Source of the DNA: Salibaculum griseiflavum
GTDB lineage: Bacteria; Pseudomonadota; Alphaproteobacteria; Rhodobacterales; Rhodobacteraceae
Direction of reading: 5' to 3'
Assembly (NCBI RefSeq): GCF_003129565.1
Contig: NZ_QETF01000010.1
Coordinates: 34,207-98,206 of the forward strand
Length of the DNA stretch: 64,000 nt
How positions within the stretch are numbered: position 1 is the stretch's first letter; the number at the start of each line of letters is the position of its first letter. The notes beneath the pieces were generated by a model. That model saw nothing but the letters and a program-made list of their open reading frames with translations. It searched no databases and was not told the DNA's origin. Below are positions 1 to 9,722 of this stretch, in pieces. A program made the translations under genes and the position numbers.

Positions 1-1
1 G

Positions 2-286
2 ATCTACCTTGCTCGTGGCGCCGCGACGGTGCGCGCGTCCGGCAAGACCATCGGGCAGTGCGAGGCCGGCACCTATCTGGGAGAGATGACGGTCCTCTAG
101 GATACACCCGCCACGGCGACGGTCGAATTGACCGAACCGTCGCGGGTTTTTCGGATCACCGCGGATGAACTCAAGGCGATCCTTCGGCGGCGACCGGATT
201 TTCGGGTCATTCTCGAAGGCAGCCTGACACGCGACACCGCCCGCAAGCTGGTGGCGGCCAACAGGCGACTGATCGCAGAAGGCTGA
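2..286 (+). pseudogene. Cyclic-nucleotide-binding domain protein, 3' fragment with internal TAG
   Basis: The gene enters from outside the window. The frame reads a cNMP-binding beta-roll segment (GQCEAGTYLGEMTVL), then TAG at 98-100, then continues without a break as DTPATATVELTEPSRVFRI and a helical tail to TGA at 284-286. Both sides of the stop match the same domain: the phosphate-binding cassette region GE(M)..L...PATATV is normally continuous in Crp/Fnr-like regulatory domains. The TAG therefore looks like a nonsense mutation, or a sequencing error, in a once-intact gene. No DNA-binding domain follows, so the intact protein was probably a stand-alone cNMP-binding protein. Its ligand and partner cannot be told from this fragment. 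Confidence 0.7.
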
Positions 287-576
287 GACCTGGGCCCGGA
301 CGAGGCGTCGGGCAACTCTCGAATTTCCCCAATGCCCAGGCCTAGCCGCCGTTTCTGGACGCGCCCTAGATCACCATCATTTCCTGTCAAAAAGAGGGTG
401 CCCCTGGGCGGAACGACCACGCGGGCGGCGGAGCATTTTACAGGGCAGGCACCTGCGACTATCATGTCTTCAATGCATGCGGATTTTTCGCGCGTAAACC
501 CGTCGGAGGGGGCGAGCCCCGCGAGGACGGCGGAAACGGGGCCCGTCAGCAGAGGCGGGAAAGATGGGTTGTCGGA
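287..576. other. Non-coding stretch upstream of the LacI-type regulator
   Basis: No convincing gene is seen on either strand; open frames here have no family resemblance and no ribosome site. The only clear element is the palindromic operator-like site at 485-498. A promoter for the downstream regulator should lie in this stretch, but I cannot assign -35 and -10 boxes with confidence. Confidence 0.5.
485..498. promoter_or_regulatory. Operator-like palindrome upstream of the LacI-type gene
   Basis: TTTTCGCGCGTAAA matches 13 of 14 bases of the perfect palindrome TTTACGCGCGTAAA at 1620-1633, in front of the transport operon. LacI-family proteins bind such palindromes with a central CG step. A copy in front of the regulator gene suggests autoregulation (inference). 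Confidence 0.6.
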
Positions 577-1608
577 ATGCGAGAACAAAAAATAAGAACC
601 ATGGAGGATTTCGCGGCCGCGAGCGGCATTTCGCGTCCGACGGTGTCGAAATACTTCAACGACCCCGAAAGTGTCCGCCCATCCACGCGTCAGAAGATCG
701 AAGAGGCGCTGGAGAGGTTCGCGTATCGTCCGAACATCTACGCGATGAACCAGAACCGACGGGCGACCAAGAACATCGGGATCGTGGTGCCCTACCTGGC
801 CGACCCTTTCTTTGCCGAGATCGTGCGCGTGATCGAGCGGCGCTGTATCGATGCCGGGTTCTCGCCGTCACTGTTCAGTTCGCATGGTGAGCAGCAGCGC
901 GAGATTGATATTCTAGACAACCTGCGCTCGATCAAGCCGGCGGGTGTGCTTCTGGCCCCATTAGGGCGGCGATCGGACAAAGCCGCGATCGAGGATTTCT
1001 GCCGCGCGGTGCCCACGGTGCTGTTCGACAGCAGTATCGAAGGCATGGGTGAGGCGTTTGTCGGGTCTGACAATTACAGCTTCGTGTCGCAAACGGTGGA
1101 ATATCTCAGCCGCACCGGGGAACCGCCCTGCTTCTTCGAGATGCAGCACCCTGCCAACCCGAATGCCAACAAACGTCGGGACGCCTACCTGAGCATGATG
1201 CAGCGCCTGCAGCTGGAACCGCACGTGTTGCGCATAGCGGGCGAAGGTTGGGCCTTCGAAGAGATCGGTCGTCAGGGGGGGCTGAAACTGATCGCAGAGG
1301 ATGCCTTTCCGACCAATACCGTTCTGTGCTCGAACGACCGGCTGGCGATCGGCTTTCTTGCGGCGTGCTATGAAAAAGGGGTGCGGGTCGGCCGAACAAA
1401 AGGCTGCGACCTGCGTGTCGCCTCGCATGATGGACACCCGTTTTCGCAATTTACTTGCCCCGCCCTGACCACGTCGGCGCATGACTACGCCATGGTGTCG
1501 GAACACGTGGTCGAGACCCTGTTCCGACTCATCGAAAGCGGCGGGCGATTCGAAAAGCGGGAGGAAACCCTGTTCCCGGCGCGGCTCATTATGCGCGACT
1601 CGGCCTGA
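577..1608 (+). CDS. LacI-family transcriptional regulator of the polyol operon
   Basis: 343 aa, usual LacI-family length. Residues 8-55 form the LacI helix-turn-helix and hinge (MEDFAAASGISRPTVSKYFN, then RPSTRQKIEEALERFAYRPN). The rest is a periplasmic-binding-protein-like effector domain, with NIGIVVPYLADPFFAEIVR at its start and CSNDRLAIGFLAA near the C-terminus. It probably represses the downstream sugar-alcohol transport and dehydrogenase genes until a polyol binds. This is inferred from position, about 100 bp before the operon, and from matching palindromes at 485-498 and 1620-1633. ATG 577 is used; ATG 601 would cut into the DNA-binding domain. The ribosome site is weak. The effector (sorbitol, mannitol or another polyol) is not visible in the sequence. 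Confidence 0.9.
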   Translation: MREQKIRTMEDFAAASGISRPTVSKYFNDPESVRPSTRQKIEEALERFAYRPNIYAMNQNRRATKNIGIVVPYLADPFFAEIVRVIERRCIDAGFSPSLFSSHGEQQREIDILDNLRSIKPAGVLLAPLGRRSDKAAIEDFCRAVPTVLFDSSIEGMGEAFVGSDNYSFVSQTVEYLSRTGEPPCFFEMQHPANPNANKRRDAYLSMMQRLQLEPHVLRIAGEGWAFEEIGRQGGLKLIAEDAFPTNTVLCSNDRLAIGFLAACYEKGVRVGRTKGCDLRVASHDGHPFSQFTCPALTTSAHDYAMVSEHVVETLFRLIESGGRFEKREETLFPARLIMRDSA

Positions 1609-1619
1609 TTTCCTTAAAA

Positions 1620-1633
1620 TTTACGCGCGTAAA
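1620..1633. promoter_or_regulatory. Perfect 14-bp LacI-type operator
   Basis: TTTACGCGCGTAAA is a perfect palindrome just downstream of the regulator stop and just upstream of the probable -35 box of the transport operon (TTGACG at 1641). Repressor bound here would block RNA polymerase. A near-identical site lies at 485-498. Confidence 0.75.
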
Positions 1634-1640
1634 AAAATAA

Positions 1641-1669
1641 TTGACGCCGCGACAATTTACGTTCTAGCC
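1641..1669 (+). promoter_or_regulatory. Probable sigma-70 promoter of the polyol operon
   Basis: TTGACG at 1641-1646 is a good -35 box; CTAGCC at 1664-1669, 17 bp away, is a weak -10 candidate. It sits between the operator and the solute-binding protein gene, whose ribosome site GGGAGGAT is at about 1692. The -10 assignment is uncertain. Confidence 0.45.
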
Positions 1670-1704
1670 TCTCGGCCACGTCATCCAAACTGAGGGAGGA
1701 TAGG

Positions 1705-3009
1705 ATGAAACTTAAGAACGCACTGCGTGCGGCGACTGCACTGACTCTGGTTGCTGGCGCGGCACAGGCCGAAACCATCACCATCGCGACCGTGAACAAC
1801 GGCGACATGATCCGGATGCAGGGCTACACCGACGATTTCACCGCCAAGACCGGCCACGAGGTCGAATGGGTCACGCTGGAGGAAAACGTTCTGCGTCAGC
1901 GTGTGACCACCGACATTTCCACCAATGGTGGCCAGTTCGACATCATGACCATCGGCATGTACGAAACCCCGATCTGGGGCGCCAATGGCTGGCTGGTTCC
2001 GCTGGATGACCTGTCCGAAGAATACGATGTCGACGACATTCTGCCGGCCATGCGCGGCGGCCTGTCCCATGACGGCACCCTCTATGCCGCGCCGTTCTAT
2101 GGCGAAAGCTCCATGGTCATGTATCGCACGGACCTGATGGAAGCGGCCGGTCTGGAAATGCCCGAAGCGCCGACCTGGCAGTTCATCCGCGAAGCGGCGG
2201 CCGCCATGGACGATCCTGAAAACGACATCAACGGCATCTGCCTGCGCGGCAAGGCCGGTTGGGGTGAGGGCGGGGCCTTCATCACCGTCACTGGCAACAG
2301 CTTCGGTGCGCGCTGGTTCGACGAAGACTGGAACGCCCAGTTCGACCAGCCAGAATGGAAGAACGCGCTGGAGTTCTACGTCAACCTGATGAACGACTAC
2401 GGCCCCGAGGGCTATGCCACCAACGGCTTCAACGAGAACCTGTCGCTGTTCCAGCAGGGCAAGTGCGGCATGTGGATCGACGCCACCGTGGCCGCGTCCT
2501 TCGTGACCAACCCAGAAGACTCCACCGTTGCTGACAGCGTCGGCTTCGCGCTCGCCCCGAATTCCGAGGGCGTCGAGAAGCGCGCCAACTGGCTGTGGGC
2601 CTGGGCCCTGGCGATCCCCGCCGGCACCCAGAAGGAAGAGGCTGCGAAAGAGTTCATCGAATGGGCCACCTCGAAGGAATACATCGAGCTGGTCGCCGAA
2701 AACGAAGGCTGGGCAAACGTGCCCCCGGGTGCCCGGACCTCGCTCTATGAGACCCCGGAATACCAGGAGGTGCCCTTCGCACAGATGACGCTGGACTCGA
2801 TCAACGCGGCTGATCCGACCGATCCGACCGTCGATCCGGTGCCCTATGTCGGCATCCAGTTCGTCGCCATCCCGGAATTCGCCGGTATCGCCACCGAGGT
2901 GAGCCAGGAATTCTCGGCCGTGTATGCCGGCCAGCAGACGATTGACGAGGCCCTGGAAAAAGCCCAGGCCCTGACCAACGACGCTATGGAAGCCGCCGGC
3001 TACCGCTAA
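1705..3009 (+). CDS. smoE: Sugar-alcohol ABC transporter, periplasmic solute-binding protein
   Basis: 434 aa with a Sec signal peptide (residues 1-22, cleavage after AAQA) and a family 1 extracellular solute-binding fold, for example FDIMTIGMYETPIWGANGW and the C-terminal PYVGIQFVAIPEFAGIA. It captures a sugar alcohol such as sorbitol or mannitol in the periplasm and delivers it to the permease pair encoded next. The binding protein-permease-permease-ATPase-sorbitol dehydrogenase-mannitol dehydrogenase order is that of the Rhodobacter smo operon, which is why I use this symbol. The start has a clear GGGAGGAT ribosome site. A hairpin after the stop would keep this protein in excess over the membrane subunits. 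The exact substrate is not proven by the sequence. Confidence 0.93.
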   Translation: MKLKNALRAATALTLVAGAAQAETITIATVNNGDMIRMQGYTDDFTAKTGHEVEWVTLEENVLRQRVTTDISTNGGQFDIMTIGMYETPIWGANGWLVPLDDLSEEYDVDDILPAMRGGLSHDGTLYAAPFYGESSMVMYRTDLMEAAGLEMPEAPTWQFIREAAAAMDDPENDINGICLRGKAGWGEGGAFITVTGNSFGARWFDEDWNAQFDQPEWKNALEFYVNLMNDYGPEGYATNGFNENLSLFQQGKCGMWIDATVAASFVTNPEDSTVADSVGFALAPNSEGVEKRANWLWAWALAIPAGTQKEEAAKEFIEWATSKEYIELVAENEGWANVPPGARTSLYETPEYQEVPFAQMTLDSINAADPTDPTVDPVPYVGIQFVAIPEFAGIATEVSQEFSAVYAGQQTIDEALEKAQALTNDAMEAAGYR

Positions 3010-3029
3010 GGTTCTCGGACCTCTCAAGT

Positions 3030-3060
3030 CCGGGGGCGGCCTCAAGGCTGCCCCCGGCTT
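3030..3060 (+). terminator. Intercistronic hairpin after the binding-protein gene
   Basis: A 12-bp stem (CCGGGGGCGGCC against GGCTGCCCCCGG, one G-T pair) with a TCAA loop, followed by only a short CTTTC. This is more likely a partial terminator or RNA-stabilising hairpin than a full stop. It fits the usual excess of binding protein over permeases in ABC uptake operons. Confidence 0.6.
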
Positions 3061-3131
3061 TCAAAACCCGCTCATTCCGCGCATTCTTCGTCTATCCCGG
3101 CCCCGCTCGGTCCGAAGGAGGAGGTCATCCC

Positions 3132-4061
3132 ATGGCGACCAAAGCTTCCCGATCCGCTGCACGCATCATGATGGCGCCCGCAGTTGTCCTGCTTCTGGGC
3201 TGGATGCTGATCCCGCTTTCGCTGACCGTGATCTTCTCGTTCAAGAAATTCCTGCCCCTGCGCGGCGACCGGATCACCGATCGCGGCGAGGGCTTTGGCG
3301 ATTTCATGTGGGAATATGTGCGTGGGTTTCCCACGCTCGATTGGGTCGGTTTCGAGAACTTTTCCCGTTTCGTGGGGTCCAGCAGTTTCTGGCCTTCGGT
3401 CTGGACCACGCTTGTGATCGTAGGCGGCGTGCTGGCCATCACCGTGGTTCTCGGCATCCTGTTGTCGCTGTTGCTGGATCAGCCGATGTGGGGGCAGGGG
3501 GTCGTGCGCATCCTTGTCATTGCGCCGTTCTTCGTCATGCCCACCGTCTCGGCGCTGGTCTGGAAGAACATGTTCATGGACCCGGTGAACGGCCTGTTCG
3601 CGCATCTGTGGCGCTTTTTCGGGGCGGAACCCGTGGCCTGGCTGTCCGAGGCGTCGATGGGGTCCATCGTGATGATCGTGTCCTGGCAATGGCTGCCCTT
3701 TGCCACGTTGATCCTGCTGACCGCGATCCAGTCGCTGGACAGCGAACAGCTGGAAGCCGCCGAGATGGACGGTGCCGGACCTCTGCAGCGCTTTGGCCAT
3801 ATCATCTTGCCGCATCTGGGCCGGGCGATCACCATCGTGATCCTGATCCAGACGATTTTCCTGCTGTCGATCTTCGCAGAGATCTTCGTGACCACCGGCG
3901 GCGCCTTCGGCACCCGGACGCTCACCTACCTGATCTTCCAGCGCGTTCTGGAAAGCCAGAATGTCGGGCTGGGATCGGCAGGCGGTGTCTACGCAATCAT
4001 TCTCGCCAATATCGTTGCCATCTTCCTGATGCGCATCGTCGGCAAGAACCTGGACGCGTGA
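3132..4061 (+). CDS. smoF: Sugar-alcohol ABC transporter permease 1
   Basis: 309 aa integral inner-membrane protein of the MalF-like (binding-protein-dependent transport) family. Hydrophobic segments start at about residue 13 (MMAPAVVLLLGWMLIPLSL) and recur through the chain. The ATPase-coupling EAA loop is seen as EAAEMDGAGPLQRF at about residue 207. It pairs with the next gene product to form the translocation channel. ATG 3132 has GGAGGAGG about 8 bases upstream. It is separated from the binding-protein gene by the hairpin at 3030-3060 and followed after 15 bases by the second permease. Confidence 0.92.
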   Translation: MATKASRSAARIMMAPAVVLLLGWMLIPLSLTVIFSFKKFLPLRGDRITDRGEGFGDFMWEYVRGFPTLDWVGFENFSRFVGSSSFWPSVWTTLVIVGGVLAITVVLGILLSLLLDQPMWGQGVVRILVIAPFFVMPTVSALVWKNMFMDPVNGLFAHLWRFFGAEPVAWLSEASMGSIVMIVSWQWLPFATLILLTAIQSLDSEQLEAAEMDGAGPLQRFGHIILPHLGRAITIVILIQTIFLLSIFAEIFVTTGGAFGTRTLTYLIFQRVLESQNVGLGSAGGVYAIILANIVAIFLMRIVGKNLDA

Positions 4062-4076
4062 GGAGGACCTGATCAC

Positions 4077-4907
4077 ATGGCACGCGCCGTCACCACAAAA
4101 CGCAAGACACTGACCACCGCCTTGGCCTGGGCTATCGGTCTGCTGATCTTCTTTCCGATCCTCTGGACGATCCTGACCAGCTTCAAGACCGAGGCGCAGG
4201 CCATCGCCAACCCGCCCATCTTCCTGAACTTCGACTGGACGCTGGAAAACTATGCCATCGTGCAGGAACGCTCGGATTACATGCGTTTCCTGTGGAACTC
4301 GGTGATCCTTGCCGGAGGCTCCACCCTTTTGGGGATCATCATCGCTGTGCCAGCGGCCTGGTCCATGGCGTTCGTGCCGTCCAAGCGGACCAAGGACATC
4401 CTGCTGTGGATGCTGTCCACCAAGATGTTGCCCGCGGTCGGGGTGCTTTACCCGATCTACCTGCTGTTCATCGAATTGGGGCTTCTGGATAGCCGCGCCG
4501 GCCTCGTCATCGTGCTGATGCTGATCAACCTGCCGATCATCGTCTGGATGCTCTACACCTATTTCCGTGAAATTCCGGGCGAGATCCTGGAAGCGGCGCG
4601 CATGGACGGGGCCACGCTGAAAGAGGAACTGCTCTACATCCTCACGCCGATGGCCATTCCGGGCATTGCATCAACCGTGCTGCTCAACTTCATCCTGGCC
4701 TGGAACGAGGCGTTCTGGACCCTGAACCTGACCGCCGTCGACGCCGCCCCGCTCACCGCCTTCATCGCCAGCTATTCCAGCCCCGAAGGCCTGTTCTTTG
4801 CCAAGCTCAGCGCGGCCTCGACCATGGCCATCGCGCCGATCCTGATCCTTGGCTGGTTCAGCCAGAAACAACTTGTCCGTGGCCTGACCTTCGGCGCGGT
4901 AAAATAA
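4077..4907 (+). CDS. smoG: Sugar-alcohol ABC transporter permease 2
   Basis: 276 aa MalG-like permease with about six hydrophobic helices. It has the EAA loop EAARMDGATLKEELLYI near residue 171 and the typical C-terminal end (ILGWFSQKQLVRGLTFGAVK) of this family. It completes the heterodimeric membrane channel with the preceding protein. GAGGAGG lies before the start, and the ATPase gene begins 12 bases after the stop, so the four transport genes are one operon. Confidence 0.92.
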   Translation: MARAVTTKRKTLTTALAWAIGLLIFFPILWTILTSFKTEAQAIANPPIFLNFDWTLENYAIVQERSDYMRFLWNSVILAGGSTLLGIIIAVPAAWSMAFVPSKRTKDILLWMLSTKMLPAVGVLYPIYLLFIELGLLDSRAGLVIVLMLINLPIIVWMLYTYFREIPGEILEAARMDGATLKEELLYILTPMAIPGIASTVLLNFILAWNEAFWTLNLTAVDAAPLTAFIASYSSPEGLFFAKLSAASTMAIAPILILGWFSQKQLVRGLTFGAVK

Positions 4908-4919
4908 GGAAGATCCGCA

Positions 4920-5920
<1,001 letters not shown>

Positions 5921-5924
<4 letters not shown>

Positions 5925-6694
5925 CTCGACTGGCTGGCAAGACCGCTCTGATCACCGGGGCTGCACGCGGTATCGGCCTGGCCTTTGCCAAGGCCTATGT
6001 GGCCGAGGGCGCACGGGTGGCGATCGCTGACATCGACATCGCACGAGCGCGCACGGCGGCGCAGGAGATAGGGGATGCGGCCATCGCCGTCGAACTGGAT
6101 GCCACCCGGCAGGACAGTATCGACGCGGCGGTGGATGCAACCGTCGAAGCCTTCGGCGGGATCGACATCCTTATCAACAACGCCGCGCTGTTCACTGCGG
6201 CCCCCATCACCGAGATCACGCGCGAGGATTACACCCGCATCTTCGATCTCAATGTCGCGGGCACGCTGTTCACCCTGCAGGCCGTCGCGAAGCACATGAT
6301 CGAACGCGGCAAGGGCGGCAAGATCATCAACATGGCCAGCCAGGCCGGCCGCCGGGGCGAGGCGCTGGTCGCGGTCTACTGTGCCTCCAAGGCGGCGGTC
6401 ATCAGCCTGACGCAATCGGCGGGCCTGAACCTGATCGAGCATGGCATCAACGTGAATGCCATCGCGCCGGGTGTCGTCGATGGTGAGCATTGGGACGGCG
6501 TCGATGCCTTCTTCGCCAAATATGAAGGCAAGGCGCCGGGCCAGAAAAAGAAGGAGGTCGGTGAGTCCGTTCCCTATGGCCGCATGGGTCGGGCCGAGGA
6601 CCTGACCGGGATGGCGGTGTTCCTCGCCTCGGACGCGGCCGACTACATCGTGGCCCAGACCTATAACGTCGATGGCGGGAACTGGATGAGCTGA
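5921..6694 (+). CDS. smoS: Sorbitol (polyol) dehydrogenase, short-chain family
   Basis: 257 aa classical SDR. It has an NAD-binding TGAARGIG near residue 12, NNAA near 86, and the catalytic YCASK (Tyr and Lys) near 152, with the usual Ser about 13 residues earlier (INMASQAG). By position and similarity to the Rhodobacter smo operon it oxidises D-sorbitol to D-fructose, and possibly galactitol or L-iditol, with NAD. Its start overlaps the ATPase stop and its stop overlaps the next start (ATGA), so it is in the middle of a tightly coupled operon. Substrate range cannot be read from sequence. Confidence 0.9.
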
Positions 6695-8190
6695 TGACGT
6701 CTGCTGCGCCCATCTCTGCCCCTGTGCCGCTGTCGGACGCGACGCTGGATGCCTTGCCTGACGCGGTGGCGTGTCCGACCTATGATCGCGATGCGCTGAC
6801 CCCCGGCATTGTTCATATCGGTGTTGGCAATTTCCACCGTGCCCACCAGGCTTGGTATCTGCACCGGCTGATGCAGCAGGGCCTGGCGCAGGATTGGGCG
6901 ATCATCGGCGCGGGGGTCCGGCCCTATGACGCGGCGATGCGCGACAGGCTGCGGGCGCAGGATTGCCTGACCACCCTGATCGAACTCGACCCCCGCGGCA
7001 GTTCTGCCGAGGTCGTTGGCTCCATGATCGACTACCTGCCCATCGAAGAGGGCAACGGCCCCCTGATCGCGCAGATGGCGGACCCCGCCATTCGCATCGT
7101 GGCTTTGACCGTGACCGAGGGCGGCTATTACATCGACCCGGTCACCGGCGGATTCGACGCCGATCATCCGGACATCCAGCATGACGCGCGGACACCGGAT
7201 CGCCCGCGCACGGCCTTCGGCGCCATGATCGCGGCGCTCAGGATTCGCCGGGCGGCGGGCCATGGGCCGTTTGCGGCGCAAAGCTGCGACAACCTGTTGG
7301 GCAACGGCCGCATTCTCAAGCAGACCGTTGTCTCGCTCGCCCGTCTGAGTGACCCTGACCTGGCCGACTGGATCGAAGCGGAGTGCAGCTTTCCCAATTC
7401 CATGGTTGATTGCATTGTCCCCGCCACTGGCGAGGCAGAACGCGCGCTTGCGCAGGGCTTCGGAATTGCGGATGCCGCGCCCGTCACACACGAGAATTTC
7501 CGACAATGGGTGATCGAGGACGATTTCTGTGCCGGACGCCCGGATTGGGATCGTGTCGGGGCGACCCTCGCGGACGATGTCCATGGCTTCGAGATGATGA
7601 AGCTGCGCATTCTCAATGCGGGCCATCAGATTCTGGCCAATGCCGGGGAAATCCTGGGAATCGAGACGATCGCGGGATGCATGGAGCATCCCGGTATCAA
7701 CGCTTTCTTTCACAAGGTGCAACGGGACGAGATCGTGCCCCATGTCGCCCCGGTGCCGGGGATGAATGCGTGCGATTACGTGGACCTCGTCGCCCGCCGC
7801 TTTGCCAATCCGTCCATCGTCGACACGACGCGCCGGGTCGCATTCGACGGATCTTCGCGCCATACCGGCTTTCTTCTGCCGGTCGTGCGGGAAGCGCTTG
7901 CCGAGGGCTCGCCCGTCGAGGGGCTGGCGCTGGTCGAGGCGCTTTGGGCGCGGATGTGCGCCGGGACCCGCGAGGATGGCACGATCATCGAACCCAATGA
8001 CCCCCATTGGGACAGGCTTTGCCAGGTGGCCGGGCAGGCGCGGGCAGAGCCGCAGGCCTGGATCGCGCAGGACCAGATTTATGGCGACCTTGCCCGCAAC
8101 GACCGCTTCTCCGAAGCGTTCGCCAGATGGCTGACCCTGATCTGGCACGACGGCACCGAGGCCGCCTTGGACGCCTATAGGCAGTCCTGA
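6694..8190 (+). CDS. mtlK: Mannitol 2-dehydrogenase
   Basis: 498 aa, the usual length of polyol-specific long-chain dehydrogenases. The N-terminal Rossmann motif GIVHIGVGNFHRAHQAW is near residue 37. The catalytic block K-x-R-x-LN-x-x-H is present as MKLRILNAGHQ near residue 301. It oxidises D-mannitol (and often D-arabinitol or sorbitol) to the ketose in the cytoplasm, so with the preceding enzyme the operon converts imported polyols to fructose. Its ATG overlaps the preceding stop. Confidence 0.93.
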   Translation: MTSAAPISAPVPLSDATLDALPDAVACPTYDRDALTPGIVHIGVGNFHRAHQAWYLHRLMQQGLAQDWAIIGAGVRPYDAAMRDRLRAQDCLTTLIELDPRGSSAEVVGSMIDYLPIEEGNGPLIAQMADPAIRIVALTVTEGGYYIDPVTGGFDADHPDIQHDARTPDRPRTAFGAMIAALRIRRAAGHGPFAAQSCDNLLGNGRILKQTVVSLARLSDPDLADWIEAECSFPNSMVDCIVPATGEAERALAQGFGIADAAPVTHENFRQWVIEDDFCAGRPDWDRVGATLADDVHGFEMMKLRILNAGHQILANAGEILGIETIAGCMEHPGINAFFHKVQRDEIVPHVAPVPGMNACDYVDLVARRFANPSIVDTTRRVAFDGSSRHTGFLLPVVREALAEGSPVEGLALVEALWARMCAGTREDGTIIEPNDPHWDRLCQVAGQARAEPQAWIAQDQIYGDLARNDRFSEAFARWLTLIWHDGTEAALDAYRQS

Positions 8191-8194
8191 TCCC

Positions 8195-8860
8195 ATGAGT
8201 CGCACCATGCCCGAGCTGACACATGAAACGGTCATGCAGGCCATTCTTCGACGCCTGTCCGACAAGGGCGGCGAGGGCCATCGCCTCCTCGTGGGGATCG
8301 CTGGACCGCCCGCAAGCGGCAAGTCGACCCTATCCGATGTCCTGCAGGCGCGGCTGACGGAACGCGGGGTGCCGACGGTGGTTGTTCCGATGGACGGGTT
8401 CCATCTCGACAACCGGCTGCTGGATGAAATGGGACTTCGGGACAGGAAAGGCGCGCCGGAAACCTTCGATGTCGGCGGGTTGGTCACCTTGCTGGGCAAG
8501 TTGCGCGAGACGGTCGGCTCCGTCTACCTGCCTGTTTTCGATCGGGAAATGGATCTCTCAATTGCGGCCGCGCGGGTCGTGTCGCCAGAAACCGAAGTCG
8601 TGATCGTCGAGGGCAATTACCTGCTCTTCGATGAGCCCGCCTGGCGGGGTTTGGCGGACCTCTGGGATGTCACCATCTGGATCGACACGCCGCTCGACGT
8701 GGTGCGGCAGCGCTGCATCCAGAGATGGCTGGACCATGGTCATTCCCCGGAGGCGGCCAAGGCAAGGGCAGAAGGGAATGACCTGCGCAATGCCGAACGC
8801 GTTTCGGCCGCCCGGCTGCCGGCGGATTTCGTGGTTTCGGACGAAGATGACGGCTCTTAG
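8195..8860 (+). CDS. P-loop kinase of the uridine kinase/PanK-like family in the polyol operon
   Basis: 221 aa. Walker A GPPASGKST is near residue 38, followed by VVVPMDGFHLDN, an acidic motif characteristic of the uridine kinase/phosphoribulokinase/pantothenate kinase superfamily (YggC- or FrcK-like). It follows mannitol dehydrogenase by four bases, so it belongs to the same operon. Because the dehydrogenases yield fructose, it may phosphorylate a sugar or derivative; this is inference only, since related proteins are usually annotated as nucleoside kinases. It ends with TAG. ATG 8195 has only a weak ribosome site; ATG 8210 is an alternative. Confidence 0.8.
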   Translation: MSRTMPELTHETVMQAILRRLSDKGGEGHRLLVGIAGPPASGKSTLSDVLQARLTERGVPTVVVPMDGFHLDNRLLDEMGLRDRKGAPETFDVGGLVTLLGKLRETVGSVYLPVFDREMDLSIAAARVVSPETEVVIVEGNYLLFDEPAWRGLADLWDVTIWIDTPLDVVRQRCIQRWLDHGHSPEAAKARAEGNDLRNAERVSAARLPADFVVSDEDDGS

Positions 8861-9053
8861 CCATTGCGTCAGCGACGGTATTCGGGGCGGGTGGCCAGGG
8901 CTGTTCGGCGTTCGGAACATCTGCGCTTTCAAAGTGATTGGATAAGGACGGACGGGGTGCCAGGGGCACCTAAGCCATCCCATCAGAGGGTCGCATTTTG
9001 CAGGCTGGGATTGATCTTCTCGAACCTCGAAGCACACCGCCGCGCTCCCCATG

Positions 9054-9722
9054 CTAGAGAGCCGCAACCCCGATGACGGTTGCATGAACATGGAGCAGAA
9101 AGACGAAAAGCCCCAGTCCAATCAGAAGCCGAGAGACCAGCGCGGGCCAAGACCGCGGGCTATGGACCCTCGGGGCGGCCTTGCGCGCGGTGTCGAGGGC
9201 AGACCAGCGCCCTGCACCGAGCGCCTGTCGCTTGCGGTGGTCGATGAGGCGTCGGCCCGCGAGGGCAAAGCTCCCCAGAACTCCGAATAACAAGACATGG
9301 GCAAGGTCGCCGTTGGGCAAGAGGTGCACGCCCGCCCAGATCGCGAGTGCCAGCAGGATCGGATGCCGCGTCCATCGCACGATGCCGGGGCGCGTCGGAT
9401 CGAAACACTCGTCATGCGCCCCGCCGAAAGAAAACGGGTTCGGACGCCCGATGCTCAAGGCAAGGATCAGGCACACCGCCAGCATGCCCATATGTGCGGC
9501 ATGACGATGCCATCCCAGCTGCGGCCAAAGCTGAACATGGGGCGCCTCACCGGCCGACCAGATCAACAGTGTCAGCATGGCAAGCGATAGGGCCGAATAG
9601 CCGATGCCAAAGCCGCGTGCCCCGATCCAGGCCGTGAACCATGACTTGATACCAGGGCGCACCGGAATGGAATGCGACACGAAAAAGAGCGTGAAGACGG
9701 CGGCGAAGCCTGCCCATGTCAT
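9054..9722 (-). CDS. nnrU: NnrU family membrane protein
   Basis: 222 aa membrane protein with about six hydrophobic segments and the NnrU-type motif TRHPILLALAIWAGVHLLPNGD. NnrU proteins accompany nitric oxide reductase genes and are needed for nitrite/NO reduction in Rhodobacter; their biochemical role is unclear. I start it at ATG 9722 because GGGGGGCTC lies just before it and the ATG overlaps the nnrS stop (ATGA). It is the last gene of the nor operon and converges with the polyol operon. Confidence 0.88.
   Translation of the reverse strand: MTWAGFAAVFTLFFVSHSIPVRPGIKSWFTAWIGARGFGIGYSALSLAMLTLLIWSAGEAPHVQLWPQLGWHRHAAHMGMLAVCLILALSIGRPNPFSFGGAHDECFDPTRPGIVRWTRHPILLALAIWAGVHLLPNGDLAHVLLFGVLGSFALAGRRLIDHRKRQALGAGRWSALDTARKAAPRVHSPRSWPALVSRLLIGLGLFVFLLHVHATVIGVAAL

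Noticed and set aside
6661..8499. Minus-strand open frame of 612 codons over the mannitol dehydrogenase gene
   Set aside because: Antisense shadow; the plus-strand dehydrogenase and kinase are unmistakable.
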